From RGIG3077 sp045541475 (GTDB lineage Bacteria > Bacillota > Clostridia > Oscillospirales > Ruminococcaceae): DNA of 53,150 nucleotides. Location: positions 1 to 53,150 of the forward strand of contig JAZQJI010000024.1 of assembly GCA_045541475.1 (NCBI GenBank). Reading direction: 5' to 3'. A program made the translations under genes and the position numbers. Within the stretch, counting starts at the first letter, position 1. Each line of letters starts with the position of its first letter. A model generated the notes under the pieces. That model was not told the DNA's origin and did not search any database. It saw only the letters and a list, made by a program, of their open reading frames with translations. Positions 7,779 to 17,020 of the stretch are shown in pieces.

Positions 7779-9320
7779 TTATTTTGATACCATGGGAATC
7801 ATCAGCATACCGCCGCATTTTTCGCATGCATTGTCAATATCGTTTTCTTCAATAACAGCCTTTGCCGAGGTTTTGTATTTCTTTGCAATATCCCACAGCT
7901 TTTCGCCTTCATCGGCAAAGTAAAGCTTCAAAGCGCAGTCATCACCGCAGTTTTCTTTTGTGTTTTCGTCAATAACAATATCGGTTAACGCTGTGCAGCA
8001 AATTGTTGGTACAACACAGCCGCAAAGTCTTACGTCACATTTTAATGTTACGCCGTTGCTGTTTGAAAGCGTGTATGAGCAGGCTGTAACGTAAGATGAA
8101 ATATCAGCACGCAGATTTTCGTAATTGCCAAAATCATTGCAGATATGCTCAAAAACGGTTTCCTTTTCAAAAACTGTGTAGCTTTCGTGCGCCTTTGCAA
8201 GAACGCACCATTTAATTTTTCCGCTTATAACAAGCGCGTCTTGCTCAATTCTCGTGCTTACCGTTTCGGCGTACGCCCACACGCCGCATACGTTTTCGGT
8301 TTCTTCGTTATCAAAGCTTAAATTCTCTTTTTCACTGTGAATTTCGTTAATTCTTACGGGCATTGCATCGATGCATATCTGACGCTGTGCCGTACTGCAC
8401 GCAAATTCGGTAGAATAGGCATCGGTTACAATTTCAACTTCGCGGCTTTGGTGCAAAAGCGCTGTAATATTAAGCATTGCCGAGCATTTTATGTTTTTTT
8501 GCTCGCCGTCATCATTTGCGTTAACGGCAATATCGCAGCTTGAGCAATGCGCATCAATCATGCATTCGCCACCGTCGCCGTCGGCTATATCAATAACCTG
8601 TGAAAAGGGGATTGTAAACTGCATACTTTCAATGCTGTTTGCGCCGTCATCAGCAAGATAAAGCAAATTCACACAGATATCGCCTTTGGCAACAAGTCTG
8701 CCCGAAACCTGCTTTTTATCCACCGATGTTACAACGGCATCGCTGCGCACAATTGAAAGTACGGGCGGTTTGGAAACGCCTAAGTCGAATTCGTCTTCAA
8801 CAATAAAACTTTTAGCAGCAAATCCGTTTTCGCTTGCTGATGAATACTCTGATTTTAGCAGTTGTATTCCTGCACCGCACGCATCACCAATAACGCTTTG
8901 TTCACGCTTGGTTGTAATGCACATAGTGCAGCTTACAGCGCCCCTTATATCAAGCCTGCGCTGATTAACTGCACGACAATTGACGTAGTCGCATCTTGGT
9001 TTGATTTTTACTATTGCGTTTTCGCAGTTTTCTCCAACATCAACTGTTTTGCTGTAATTAAGCTTTTGAGTTATCGTTTGTAAAGCCTTGGTGTTTTCAC
9101 CGCAATACCAAACGGTAATTTCCACACTAAGCTCAAAAACGATTTTATCGCCGCTGATATTTTGCGAAACTATGCACGGATTGAGCGTGCATTTCGCAAG
9201 TCTGAAAATATCGGGATAATAATCGGGCAGAATGTAATCAAGCTCAACGCTTTGCTCGCAGTTTTTGGCGAGAATTTCCTCGCCCGCTGTAATGATTTCT
9301 CTTTGCCATTTAAAGCTCAT
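7779..9320 (-). CDS. sipL: SipL-like protein with SPOCS (DUF3794) repeats and LysM
   Basis: The 513-residue protein has DUF3794/SPOCS-type beta-rich repeats over most of its length (first unit about residues 30-130, others at about 170-270 and 320-430). It ends in a LysM domain at about 462-510 (LYFADEGEKLWDIAKKY). This is the architecture of SipL, the SpoIVA-interacting spore coat protein of clostridia, in which LysM mediates SpoIVA binding. Direct linkage to spoIVA supports the call. ACGGAGG precedes the ATG. There is no signal peptide, as expected for a mother-cell cytoplasmic coat protein. The remaining doubt is that other DUF3794-LysM spore proteins share this layout. Confidence 0.85.
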   Translation of the reverse strand: MSFKWQREIITAGEEILAKNCEQSVELDYILPDYYPDIFRLAKCTLNPCIVSQNISGDKIVFELSVEITVWYCGENTKALQTITQKLNYSKTVDVGENCENAIVKIKPRCDYVNCRAVNQRRLDIRGAVSCTMCITTKREQSVIGDACGAGIQLLKSEYSSASENGFAAKSFIVEDEFDLGVSKPPVLSIVRSDAVVTSVDKKQVSGRLVAKGDICVNLLYLADDGANSIESMQFTIPFSQVIDIADGDGGECMIDAHCSSCDIAVNANDDGEQKNIKCSAMLNITALLHQSREVEIVTDAYSTEFACSTAQRQICIDAMPVRINEIHSEKENLSFDNEETENVCGVWAYAETVSTRIEQDALVISGKIKWCVLAKAHESYTVFEKETVFEHICNDFGNYENLRADISSYVTACSYTLSNSNGVTLKCDVRLCGCVVPTICCTALTDIVIDENTKENCGDDCALKLYFADEGEKLWDIAKKYKTSAKAVIEENDIDNACEKCGGMLMIPMVSK

Positions 9321-9338
9321 AACAAATTTACCTCCGTT

Positions 9339-9369
9339 TGATTATGGTACTTGCTAAAACAATATATTC
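9339..9369 (-). promoter_or_regulatory. Possible sigma-E-type promoter of sipL-spoIVA
   Basis: On the minus strand GAATATA (9369-9363), 16 bases, then CATAATCA (9346-9339), resembling the sigma-E pattern (ATATT and CATACAAT-type boxes). It stands about 20 bases upstream of the sipL start. Mother-cell sigma-E control would be expected for these two genes, but the match is loose. Confidence 0.25.
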
Positions 9370-9395
9370 ATCACAGCTGTGCTTTATGCTTTTAA

Positions 9396-9440
9396 AACAA
9401 AAATATAACCCGAGAGGATCTTTTTTCTTCCTCTCGGGTT
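9396..9440 (-). terminator. Rho-independent terminator of the GH2 gene
   Basis: Inverted arms at 9407-9419 and 9428-9440 (AACCCGAGAGGA and its complement) form a 12-bp stem. On the minus strand it is followed by ATATTTTTGTTTT. It separates the GH2 gene from sipL-spoIVA. Confidence 0.85.
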
Positions 9441-9456
9441 ATTCTTTTATGAGCTT

Positions 9457-12400
9457 TTAATAAGTAAATCTGAAGGATTTGAAGTCAAAATCACTGCCGG
9501 GCAAAAATGCAAACGAAATTCTGCATTTTCCGCATAATTTTTCGCTTAGCGCAAAAACTCTTTCAGTGTAGCTTTCTGCTTTTTCAAATCCGATGATTAT
9601 GCGGTTTTCGCCGTTTGCTTCAACAATCATGTTAAGACTGTTGAGCGGCAGGTTTGATCTGCCCGTAATGGCAATTGCAACGGGTGATTTTTCGGCAAAA
9701 TCAAACTCACCGAAATCAAGCAGAACGTTGTTGCCGATGCCCGTTATATCATCATCATTAACGGTAAATTTATCACCGTAAATGCTGTCGCAGTCAACTG
9801 CAAGGATTTCTGCGTTTTCCTTTTTGCGTTCCTCAAACTCAAATCCTTGAATGTTAAAGCCGTCGCTTGATTCAAAGCAAATTGTGTGTATGCCCTTAAG
9901 CACTTTTGAAAGCTTGTAGGTTTCGCTCTGGTAGGTCAGCCAGATGGGTGGTTTAAAATATTCAAAATCGCCGATAAGTTCGCCGTTTTTGTCGGGTATG
10001 CCATCGTAAACCCTTATTCTTACAGGTGTTGATGTGTTTGCAAAAATCGGCAGACTGATTGTGTCGCTTCCGATTTTGCCAAAATCTACGTTTTCAAAGC
10101 CGAACCAGCTGTTGCAGTAGCCAAAGCCTGCACCGTGTGCTACACCATTTGTTATGTTTTCACTCTCAACGGTTCGCAAGCCGCCTAAAACAAGCTCGTA
10201 TGGGTTAAATGTTGCGCTGCCAATGCCTTCGGCGCACAGTTTTATTGCCGATATAATGTGATATTTTGACGTGCCGTTTTTGCAAAGCGCACGCAGATAA
10301 AACTCGCCGTCACCGTTGGCTTTTACTTTTACTGTTCCGTTTTCGGTTGATATAATTTCTGCAAGATTTGATTCTATTCCCAAAACGGTTGTTATGCGGT
10401 ATTCAACATCATTTGCATAGGTTGTGTTTGCAGGGAATATACCGACTTTAAAATCAATCTCGCGGCAATCGCCGTTAAAGCAGCAGCTTTCGCTTTCAAA
10501 GCTGATTTTTCTCACAGGGATATCATTTGCATCATTGCCGCACTCTGCCAAGGTATGTACATTTTCCGTTATTGCACTTATACCCTCAGGCACCTTGCAA
10601 TCAAGTGCTTTAAGTGTTATAGTCTGGCTTTTAAGCGCAGGTGAAGATATTGTAACGTTAATATCGCCGCCAAAAGTTTTTGCGGCAATTATTGCAAGCA
10701 ATTTGCCTGAAAATAATCTGCGTGAGGTGCCTTTGTATTGGTCATAATCGGTTGAATCACCGTTGTCTAAACCGATAAGTCTGCCTGCGCCGCTAACATC
10801 AACAAAAACACGGTTGTTTGCATTTGCAACAAATGTACCGTTTTTGTCAATTGCCGAAATTTCAGCAAAAATCAAATCTGTACCGTTTGCAAGCATTTCT
10901 GTTTTGTTGCATTTAATCTCAAAGCTTGCGGTATCGCTAAATGATTTTTGAATATCCCTTGCAATTTCGTTGCCGTTTTCGTCAAAGGCAATTGCACAAA
11001 GCTCGCCCGGCTTGTATTTCACAACAGTATCAAGCGTAAGCTGCGTGCCGTTTTCGTGGTCGATTTGTTTTTGCCCAATCTGCTCGCCGTTGAAATAAAG
11101 CTTTACAAGCGGTGCGTTGGAAGTTACACGCACGTCAATATCCTGACCGATGGAAAAATCCCAATAGGGAAAGATATGCACAAACGGAGATTTTTTGTAA
11201 TCGGTCCATTCTGCCTTGTAGATATATGCGCTGTCCTTTTCAAAGCCTGCGGTATCAAACTGACCGAAATAGCTGTTTTTTGTAGAATAGGGTGTAGGCT
11301 CTCCTATGTAGTCAAAGCCTGTCCAGATATATTGACCTGCGCAGTATTTTGCATCTCTGTCGGCAATAATGCAGTATTCCGTATTCTTTGCGCCCCAACC
11401 GGTTGAACAGTTGCCCAAAGCGGAGCATTGCTCATCATCATCGGCAAGAACAGTCTGCGAAAGCGGAAAATGATATATGCCCCTGCTCTGCAAAGTGGAA
11501 GCAGTTTCGCTGCCGTAAATACTCCATTCGGGGTATTTTTTGTGGTGCTCATCATAAAGGCGCTCTGCATAGTTGTAGCCTGCAATTTTTAAAATATCAG
11601 TGCATTTCTGTGCATTTTCGCCCGACATAAAGTTTGAGCCGATTGTAACGTATCCGTTGTTTCTGAAGTCGTGCTCACGAACTAATCCTGCCAGCATAGA
11701 GGTTATTTCCTGTCCGCGCTCGCTTGCCTGCGTGTCGTAAATTTCGTTGCCGATGCTCCAGCCGATAAGGCAGGGATGATTTCTGTCACGGCGCACCCAT
11801 GATGCCACGTCCTTTGATATCCACTCTTTAAAGAAGCGTGCGTAATCGTTTGTGGTTTTGGGCATTTCCCACATATCAAAGCCTTCGGAAAGGATTAAAA
11901 ATCCCATTTCGTCAGCAAGCCGCATCAATTCCTTTGCGGGCATATTGTGGCTTGTGCGTATTGAATTGATACCCATTGTTCTGAGCTTTTCAAGCTTTCT
12001 GCGCATTGCATTTGCATTAAATGCCGCGCCCAAAGCACCCAAATCGTGATGCTCGCAGCAACCGTGAATTTTTACGTGCCTGTTGTTAAGGAAAAATCCT
12101 TCATTGCAGGTAAATTCAATTTTTCGGAAACCGAAAGCATTTTCAACGCTGTCAATAACCTTGCCGTTTTTTATTAGCTCAGTTGTAAGAGTGTACAGCT
12201 TGGGATTTTCAATATCCCACAAAGCAGGGCTTTCTACCTTTATGCAGTCGGTATTTACCGAGTAGGCAAATCCGTCATTCTTTATAATATCGCAGATACG
12301 GCTTTTGTCAAAAGCAACACAGCCACGCTCAACACAAGCAAGTGCGTTTGTGTTATCATATATAGTATGTCTGATTTTTAAATCGGCGGTGCTGACGCCC

Positions 12401-12909
12401 TCGGGGCGTTCAACCTCAGCGGTCACAGTAACATTGCCGTCAATATCTGCGCTGATGTAAACGCCGTTTGCACAAATGTGGCAAACAGGATAGGTTACAA
12501 GCCACACGTTGCGGAAAATACCTGCGCCCGAATACCAGCGAGAATTTGGTTCAACATGGTCAACACGAACAGAAATAGTATTCTCTCCATCTTGCAGATA
12601 ATCAGTAATATCAAATTCAAAGCTTGAATAGCCGTATTTCCATTCAAAAACCTGCTTGCCGTTTATGTATACCTTGCTATCCATGTAAACGCCGTCAAAA
12701 TTCAGACTAAGACGGATATTTTCGGATTTTTTATATTCAAAACGCTTTCTGTACCAGCCTGTTGATGTTTCATAAAGATTATTTGTATCAAAAATAAGCC
12801 AGTCGTGAGGAATATCGACTTTGCACCACGGCAGATTTTCGGAGTATTCTGTATATATGGGCGCTTTGCAAAATTCCCAATTATCGCAAAAAAGTCTTTT
12901 TGTGCTCAT
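9457..12909 (-). CDS. Glycoside hydrolase family 2, beta-galactosidase type
   Basis: A 1150-residue GH2 enzyme that would hydrolyse terminal beta-galactosides or related sugars. The ATG at 12909 is preceded by AAAGGA; the longer in-frame version runs across the promoter. Domains in order are a jelly-roll sugar-binding domain (about 1-150), an Ig-like domain (150-260) and the TIM barrel (265-560). The acid/base is Glu389 in WSIGNEIYD and the predicted nucleophile is Glu468 in YGSETAS. A DUF4982-like domain containing FPYWDF, further Ig-like domains, and two CBM-like beta domains at the C terminus follow (about 830-990 and 1010-1150). There is no signal peptide, so it should act in the cytoplasm on imported oligosaccharides. 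Exact substrate is not resolvable. Confidence 0.9.
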   Translation of the reverse strand: MSTKRLFCDNWEFCKAPIYTEYSENLPWCKVDIPHDWLIFDTNNLYETSTGWYRKRFEYKKSENIRLSLNFDGVYMDSKVYINGKQVFEWKYGYSSFEFDITDYLQDGENTISVRVDHVEPNSRWYSGAGIFRNVWLVTYPVCHICANGVYISADIDGNVTVTAEVERPEGVSTADLKIRHTIYDNTNALACVERGCVAFDKSRICDIIKNDGFAYSVNTDCIKVESPALWDIENPKLYTLTTELIKNGKVIDSVENAFGFRKIEFTCNEGFFLNNRHVKIHGCCEHHDLGALGAAFNANAMRRKLEKLRTMGINSIRTSHNMPAKELMRLADEMGFLILSEGFDMWEMPKTTNDYARFFKEWISKDVASWVRRDRNHPCLIGWSIGNEIYDTQASERGQEITSMLAGLVREHDFRNNGYVTIGSNFMSGENAQKCTDILKIAGYNYAERLYDEHHKKYPEWSIYGSETASTLQSRGIYHFPLSQTVLADDDEQCSALGNCSTGWGAKNTEYCIIADRDAKYCAGQYIWTGFDYIGEPTPYSTKNSYFGQFDTAGFEKDSAYIYKAEWTDYKKSPFVHIFPYWDFSIGQDIDVRVTSNAPLVKLYFNGEQIGQKQIDHENGTQLTLDTVVKYKPGELCAIAFDENGNEIARDIQKSFSDTASFEIKCNKTEMLANGTDLIFAEISAIDKNGTFVANANNRVFVDVSGAGRLIGLDNGDSTDYDQYKGTSRRLFSGKLLAIIAAKTFGGDINVTISSPALKSQTITLKALDCKVPEGISAITENVHTLAECGNDANDIPVRKISFESESCCFNGDCREIDFKVGIFPANTTYANDVEYRITTVLGIESNLAEIISTENGTVKVKANGDGEFYLRALCKNGTSKYHIISAIKLCAEGIGSATFNPYELVLGGLRTVESENITNGVAHGAGFGYCNSWFGFENVDFGKIGSDTISLPIFANTSTPVRIRVYDGIPDKNGELIGDFEYFKPPIWLTYQSETYKLSKVLKGIHTICFESSDGFNIQGFEFEERKKENAEILAVDCDSIYGDKFTVNDDDITGIGNNVLLDFGEFDFAEKSPVAIAITGRSNLPLNSLNMIVEANGENRIIIGFEKAESYTERVFALSEKLCGKCRISFAFLPGSDFDFKSFRFTY

Positions 12910-12954
12910 AATTTCCGTTTTCCTTTCACAGTTTTTTCGGTTAAATTTCAAGTC

Positions 12955-12983
12955 ATTATAGCATATTATACCGCATAATTCAA
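12955..12983 (-). promoter_or_regulatory. Sigma-A promoter of the GH2 gene
   Basis: On the minus strand TTGAAT (12983-12978), 17 bases, TATAAT (12960-12955), about 45 bases before the GH2 start. A second TATAAT lies inside the spacer. Confidence 0.7.
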
Positions 12984-13059
12984 GGGGGACAAAATACAAA
13001 ATATTTGTGTAAAAATTATTTCAAATTATCGTTGCTTTTTTTGATGATGTGTGATAAAC

Positions 13060-13065
13060 TATAAT
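13060..13065 (+). promoter_or_regulatory. Minus-10 box of the pectate lyase gene
   Basis: TATAAT at 13060-13065 stands 78 bases before the start codon. No -35 box at the usual spacing is evident (TTGATG is 13 and TTGCTT is 22 bases upstream), so the promoter may depend on an activator. Confidence 0.4.
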
Positions 13066-13079
13066 TAGGGTAATATCTG

Positions 13080-13116
13080 CTGATTTTTTTGGAAACGATT
13101 ACTTGTTAAAAATCAG
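13080..13116 (+). promoter_or_regulatory. CcpA-type cre site inside a leader hairpin
   Basis: TTGGAAACGATTACT at 13089-13103 matches the catabolite-responsive element consensus WTGNAANCGNWNNCW at every fixed position. It lies just downstream of the -10 box of the pectate lyase gene, where bound CcpA or another LacI-family repressor would act as a roadblock. The site is the loop of a hairpin with nine-base perfect arms (13080-13088 and 13108-13116). Carbon catabolite repression of pectin use would be expected in this type of organism. Confidence 0.55.
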
Positions 13117-13142
13117 TAAATTCGATTTAAAGGAGAATATTT

Positions 13143-15341
13143 ATGGCAGAGACAAATTTGAAATCAAGGCTTATTGCGCTCTTTGCGGCACTTGCAATCG
13201 TGCTTACAATGCTTTGCGCAATGCCTGTATCGGCAGCCTCGCTCAGCATTACAAAGTCGGGCGGCTGGTACGAAACAGCCTACGTTGAATTCAGCGGCGG
13301 TAGCGGAAGTTACAGCGCATACTACAAGCAAAGCTCCGATAGTGATTCTGCGTATGTGCAGGCTGATTCGCAGCTCATCAGAGGCACACGAGTTGACATT
13401 CCCGGACTTAAAGGCAACACATCTTACGATATCAAAATTGTAAGCGGAAGCGAAGCACTTGTAACAACGGTTACTACAATGAGCTATGACCGCAGCGGCT
13501 ATGCGCATTGGAATTACACACAGGGCGTTGGTGCTTACAACGATGACGGCACACCCAAGAGCAACGCAACTATCATTTACGTAACAAACGATACTAAGGA
13601 TACTGTTACCTACAACGGACAAACAGGCCTTTACAACATTCTCAACAAAAATTCAACCGCAAATCTTATTGTAAGAATTATTGGTGCAGTTGAAGTTCCG
13701 AGCGGTGCTTTGCCCAACGATGGTAACCAAAACGACGGTTCACACATGCTTTACCTTAACGAGCTTGATAACGTAACCATTGAAGGTATTGGCTACGATG
13801 CACAGCTTGTACGCTGGGGATTTGAAATCAAGCGCGGTCTTAACATTGAAGTGCGTAACCTTTATTTCTATCAGTATCCCGATGATGCTGTTGGTATGAG
13901 CGGTAACAGCAGCACAAAGTCACAGCACATCTGGATTCACAACAACGATTTTGGCATTGGCCTTAACGAATATGCAGGCAATGGCACTGTTGACTCCGAC
14001 AAGGCAGAAGGTGATGGCTCCACAGACGTTAAATGGAGCGAATATATCACAATTTCTTACAACTATTACAATGCTTGCCACAAAACCTCTCTCGTAGGCG
14101 GCGGCACATCACATATGCAGGATTGGATTACATACCATCACAACTGGTTTGACAGCACAGAATCCAGAAACCCCAGAGCAAGAAATGCTCACATTCACAT
14201 GTACAACAACTATTTCAGCAACATCAGCAGCTATGGCGTAGGTGCTTCCTACAATTCTAAGATATTTACCGAATCCAACTACTTCTACAAGTGTAAAACT
14301 CCACTTGATGCCGAAACTATCGGCAGCGATGCTTACAGCGGCACAATCAAATCCTATAACGATGTTCTTGATAACTGCTCGGGCACATCTTACTACACAG
14401 CGGTAACATCAAGAAATCAGTCTGCAAATATTCCAAATGAAGTAAGCGGCGGAGATGCTTACGATAACTTCGATCTTGATTCTTCAAAGATTTATCTTAA
14501 CGCATACACCACACAGACTCCTGCTGATGCAAGACAGACTTGTATTGATTATGCGGGCAGAATGGACAACAAGGATTACAACGCAGGCAACGGCGGTACA
14601 GAAACTGATCCTTCAACACCCGGCGATGATGATAACAACGATGATGTTACAACTCCCACGGTAACGCAGGGCGTACTTGATGCCGATGAAGTTGCAGCAG
14701 GCACTTATTCTTCCGATGTTTATGTAAACGAAACATTTACAATCAAGGTAAATGCCGCAGATGCAGTAACAGTTGACGCAAGCAACAAAACATCAAGCGA
14801 CAGTGCTGTAACAATGTCACAGCGAATTAAACTTGGCGGTACGGGCTCAACCGTAAACCGCTCCATTCAGATTACCGCAAAGGCAGGCGGCACGCTTGTT
14901 GTTTACATGATGTCGTCAAACTCTACAACTGCAAGAACTGCTAAATTGATGGACAGCAGTGGCAACACCTTGCAGAGTGTGGCAAATATAGGCGGTTCTT
15001 CGCTTGAAAAGTTTACTTTTGATATATCAAGTGCAGGTACGTATTATCTTGCAAGTGAATCAAGCGGTATTAACCTTTACTATGCATATCTTGATGTTGA
15101 AGAAACAGGCGATGATGATAACGGCAACACGGATACAACAGCAGGCGTTAAGGGCGATGCCAACGGTGATGGCAAGGTTAACGCAATGGACGCAACACTT
15201 GTTGCAAGACACGCTGTGGGAACATACACACTTTCTGATGAGGCGCTTGCACTTTGTGATGTAAATGCCGACGGTAAAATTAACGCAATGGACGCAACCT
15301 TGATTGCGCGTTTTGCAATTGGTCAGATTACAGAGTTTTGA
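13143..15341 (+). CDS. Secreted pectate lyase (PL1) with type I dockerin
   Basis: A 732-residue secreted enzyme that cleaves polygalacturonate by beta-elimination. A signal peptide (about 1-30, ending in PVSAA) is followed by a short fibronectin-like region (about 35-115). The PL1 parallel beta-helix (about 120-470) includes the conserved stretch HHNWFDSTESRNPRAR near 330-345. An Asp/Thr-rich linker, a beta-sandwich carbohydrate-binding module (about 510-660) and a C-terminal dockerin with two calcium loops (GDANGDGKVNAMDATLVARH and DVNADGKINAMDATLIAR) complete it. The dockerin predicts attachment to a cohesin scaffold, as in ruminococcal cellulosomes. AAAGGAG precedes the ATG. The gene is divergent from the GH2 gene and has a candidate cre site in its leader. 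Confidence 0.93.
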   Translation: MAETNLKSRLIALFAALAIVLTMLCAMPVSAASLSITKSGGWYETAYVEFSGGSGSYSAYYKQSSDSDSAYVQADSQLIRGTRVDIPGLKGNTSYDIKIVSGSEALVTTVTTMSYDRSGYAHWNYTQGVGAYNDDGTPKSNATIIYVTNDTKDTVTYNGQTGLYNILNKNSTANLIVRIIGAVEVPSGALPNDGNQNDGSHMLYLNELDNVTIEGIGYDAQLVRWGFEIKRGLNIEVRNLYFYQYPDDAVGMSGNSSTKSQHIWIHNNDFGIGLNEYAGNGTVDSDKAEGDGSTDVKWSEYITISYNYYNACHKTSLVGGGTSHMQDWITYHHNWFDSTESRNPRARNAHIHMYNNYFSNISSYGVGASYNSKIFTESNYFYKCKTPLDAETIGSDAYSGTIKSYNDVLDNCSGTSYYTAVTSRNQSANIPNEVSGGDAYDNFDLDSSKIYLNAYTTQTPADARQTCIDYAGRMDNKDYNAGNGGTETDPSTPGDDDNNDDVTTPTVTQGVLDADEVAAGTYSSDVYVNETFTIKVNAADAVTVDASNKTSSDSAVTMSQRIKLGGTGSTVNRSIQITAKAGGTLVVYMMSSNSTTARTAKLMDSSGNTLQSVANIGGSSLEKFTFDISSAGTYYLASESSGINLYYAYLDVEETGDDDNGNTDTTAGVKGDANGDGKVNAMDATLVARHAVGTYTLSDEALALCDVNADGKINAMDATLIARFAIGQITEF

Positions 15342-15393
15342 TTATTGAATGATGACTATGCGGCTGTTTGGATTGTAAATTGAAAGGGAAAAT

Positions 15394-15831
15394 ATGCCGA
15401 AGAGATGGAGCAAATTGCAAACACGACTATATAACTTAATAGAACCGACGATAGATTTTCAAATACATTGCGCTTTGTATGAGATGAACAGCAATGATGG
15501 ATATCACGGTTCAAAATTGCCACGATATTTTATCACGATAGATAAAGAGATAATATTTGATTATCCAAAGGATTTTGATACAACGTTAAAATACGGCTAT
15601 AATTCATACCCTTGGGATAAAGAGTTTTCAGAAATAACTAAAGTTATAGAAGAGTATATTCAGCGTCCCGAGTCGGAATTGATGAATACTTTTGTCAATG
15701 ACAAATGGGGACTTACAGATATTATCAGAGTGTGTGACAGAAGAATCGGAAAACGAAGATTGCACGAATTAAAAGCCCGTGTAACCAATGCAGTGTTGCT
15801 TAATGTTATAGACAAAAGGCTTAACGGATAA
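15394..15831 (+). CDS. SF0329-family-like protein of unknown function
   Basis: A 145-residue soluble protein opening with MPKRWSKLQTRLYNLI, which resembles the small family named after Shigella SF0329; no activity is known to me for that family. There is no signal peptide or membrane segment, and charged residues and aromatic pairs are spread evenly. The start is supported by AAAGGG nine bases upstream. It follows the pectate lyase in the same direction after 52 bases, so it may be read from that promoter, and it ends at a strong terminator. Confidence 0.7.
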   Translation: MPKRWSKLQTRLYNLIEPTIDFQIHCALYEMNSNDGYHGSKLPRYFITIDKEIIFDYPKDFDTTLKYGYNSYPWDKEFSEITKVIEEYIQRPESELMNTFVNDKWGLTDIIRVCDRRIGKRRLHELKARVTNAVLLNVIDKRLNG

Positions 15832-15864
15832 CAAATAGTCAAAAATAATTCAATAGCAGCACAT

Positions 15865-15900
15865 AACCGCAGAAGATTTATATCTTCTGCGGTTGTTTTT
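15865..15900 (+). terminator. Rho-independent terminator
   Basis: AACCGCAGAAGA and its complement (15865-15876, 15883-15894) form a 12-bp stem followed by GTTTTTTG. It ends the pectate lyase/SF0329 unit. Confidence 0.88.
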
Positions 15901-15971
15901 TGCTTGCAGTACATATTGATATAAAATCTGTGTATGATAAGTTCAAAAAAACAAAAAGGGGAGAAAAGCTT

Positions 15972-16940
15972 ATGTGCACAAGCGTGGCTTTAAGAACAAA
16001 TTGTTTGTATTTTGGCAGAAATATGGATTTGGAATATGATTTTGGGCAAAAAATTGTAATTGCACCAAGAAATTTTGAGATTAAGCTTAAATGTGAAAGT
16101 GGTATAAAAAATCATTATGCTATTATCGGCATAGCGGCGGTTATTGATAATTACCCGCTTTATGCCGATGCCGCAAACGAACACGGATTATGCATGGCAG
16201 GCCTTAATTTTCCTGCAAACGCTGTTTACTCAAAGGTACAGAATACAAAAAAGCATAATATAACACCGTTTGAGCTTATACCGTTTATTTTGGGTAAATG
16301 CAAAAGCCTTGCCGAAGCCAAAGCATTGCTTGGCAGGGTATGTATTGTAGATGTACCGTTCAGTCAAGCAGTTTCGCTTACGCCTTTGCATTGGCATATT
16401 GCAGACGGAAAGGATAGTGCGGTGATAGAATGTACACAAAGCGGTTTGTATATTTATGATAATTGTGCCGATACACTTACGAATAATCCTGAATTTTCGT
16501 CACAGCTTGCTCATCTTGCCTGCTACGAGCACCTTAAATCCTTTGACGAAAAGACAAAAACACCGCCGCAGCTGCTCAGCAAAGGTATGGGCGCATTTGG
16601 TCTGCCGGGTGATTTTTCATCAACTTCAAGATTTGTTAAATCTGCCTTTGCCTTGAAAAACGCAAAAAAATATTATGATACAAACTCCGATGTAGCGCAG
16701 TTTTTTCATATACTTGATACAACCGCCGTTGTTGCGGGCTGTATTGATTTGCAAAACGGCAAGGATTATTATACGAGATATTCAAGCTGTATAGATACCG
16801 CAAATTCAGTTTACTACTGCAAAACCTACAAAAACTGTGAAATCTGTGCCGTGCGTATGAATGAAGAATACGCAAATGCAGTTGACCTTTGCGAATTTGA
16901 ATTAAGCAATGTTTTTTTTGTGCGGTTTTTAAACAGATAA
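15972..16940 (+). CDS. bsh: Choloylglycine hydrolase family, bile salt hydrolase-like
   Basis: A 322-residue N-terminal-nucleophile hydrolase, predicted to cleave the glycine or taurine amide of conjugated bile acids. The mature catalytic Cys2 is exposed after loss of Met1 (MCTSVALRTN). Arg16, Asp19, Asn79 (GLNFP), the TNNP asparagine near 170 and Arg in STSRF near 223 match the family active site. The segments GLPGDFSSTSRF and FFHILDTTAVVAGC closely resemble clostridial bile salt hydrolases. The start at 15972 is fixed by AGGGGAGA and by the need for Cys at position 2; the longer frame would bury the nucleophile. It has no signal peptide. Penicillin V acylase activity is the alternative within the same family. 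Confidence 0.88.
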   Translation: MCTSVALRTNCLYFGRNMDLEYDFGQKIVIAPRNFEIKLKCESGIKNHYAIIGIAAVIDNYPLYADAANEHGLCMAGLNFPANAVYSKVQNTKKHNITPFELIPFILGKCKSLAEAKALLGRVCIVDVPFSQAVSLTPLHWHIADGKDSAVIECTQSGLYIYDNCADTLTNNPEFSSQLAHLACYEHLKSFDEKTKTPPQLLSKGMGAFGLPGDFSSTSRFVKSAFALKNAKKYYDTNSDVAQFFHILDTTAVVAGCIDLQNGKDYYTRYSSCIDTANSVYYCKTYKNCEICAVRMNEEYANAVDLCEFELSNVFFVRFLNR

Positions 16941-16953
16941 AGGTAAAAAAGTC

Positions 16954-16982
16954 TTGCATTATGATGAATTTTGATATATAAT
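16954..16982 (+). promoter_or_regulatory. Sigma-A promoter of the GH59 gene
   Basis: TTGCAT (16954-16959), 17 bases, TATAAT (16977-16982), 38 bases before the GH59 start codon. This makes the GH59 gene separately transcribable from the bile salt hydrolase gene just upstream. Confidence 0.65.
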
Positions 16983-17020
16983 CAAGCAGAATGTATAAAT
17001 CATCGAAAGGGGCTTTTTGT

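Noticed and set aside
12910..12999. 30-residue N-terminal extension of the GH2 enzyme
   Set aside because: It covers the promoter and ribosome binding site and does not resemble a signal peptide or GH2 sequence.
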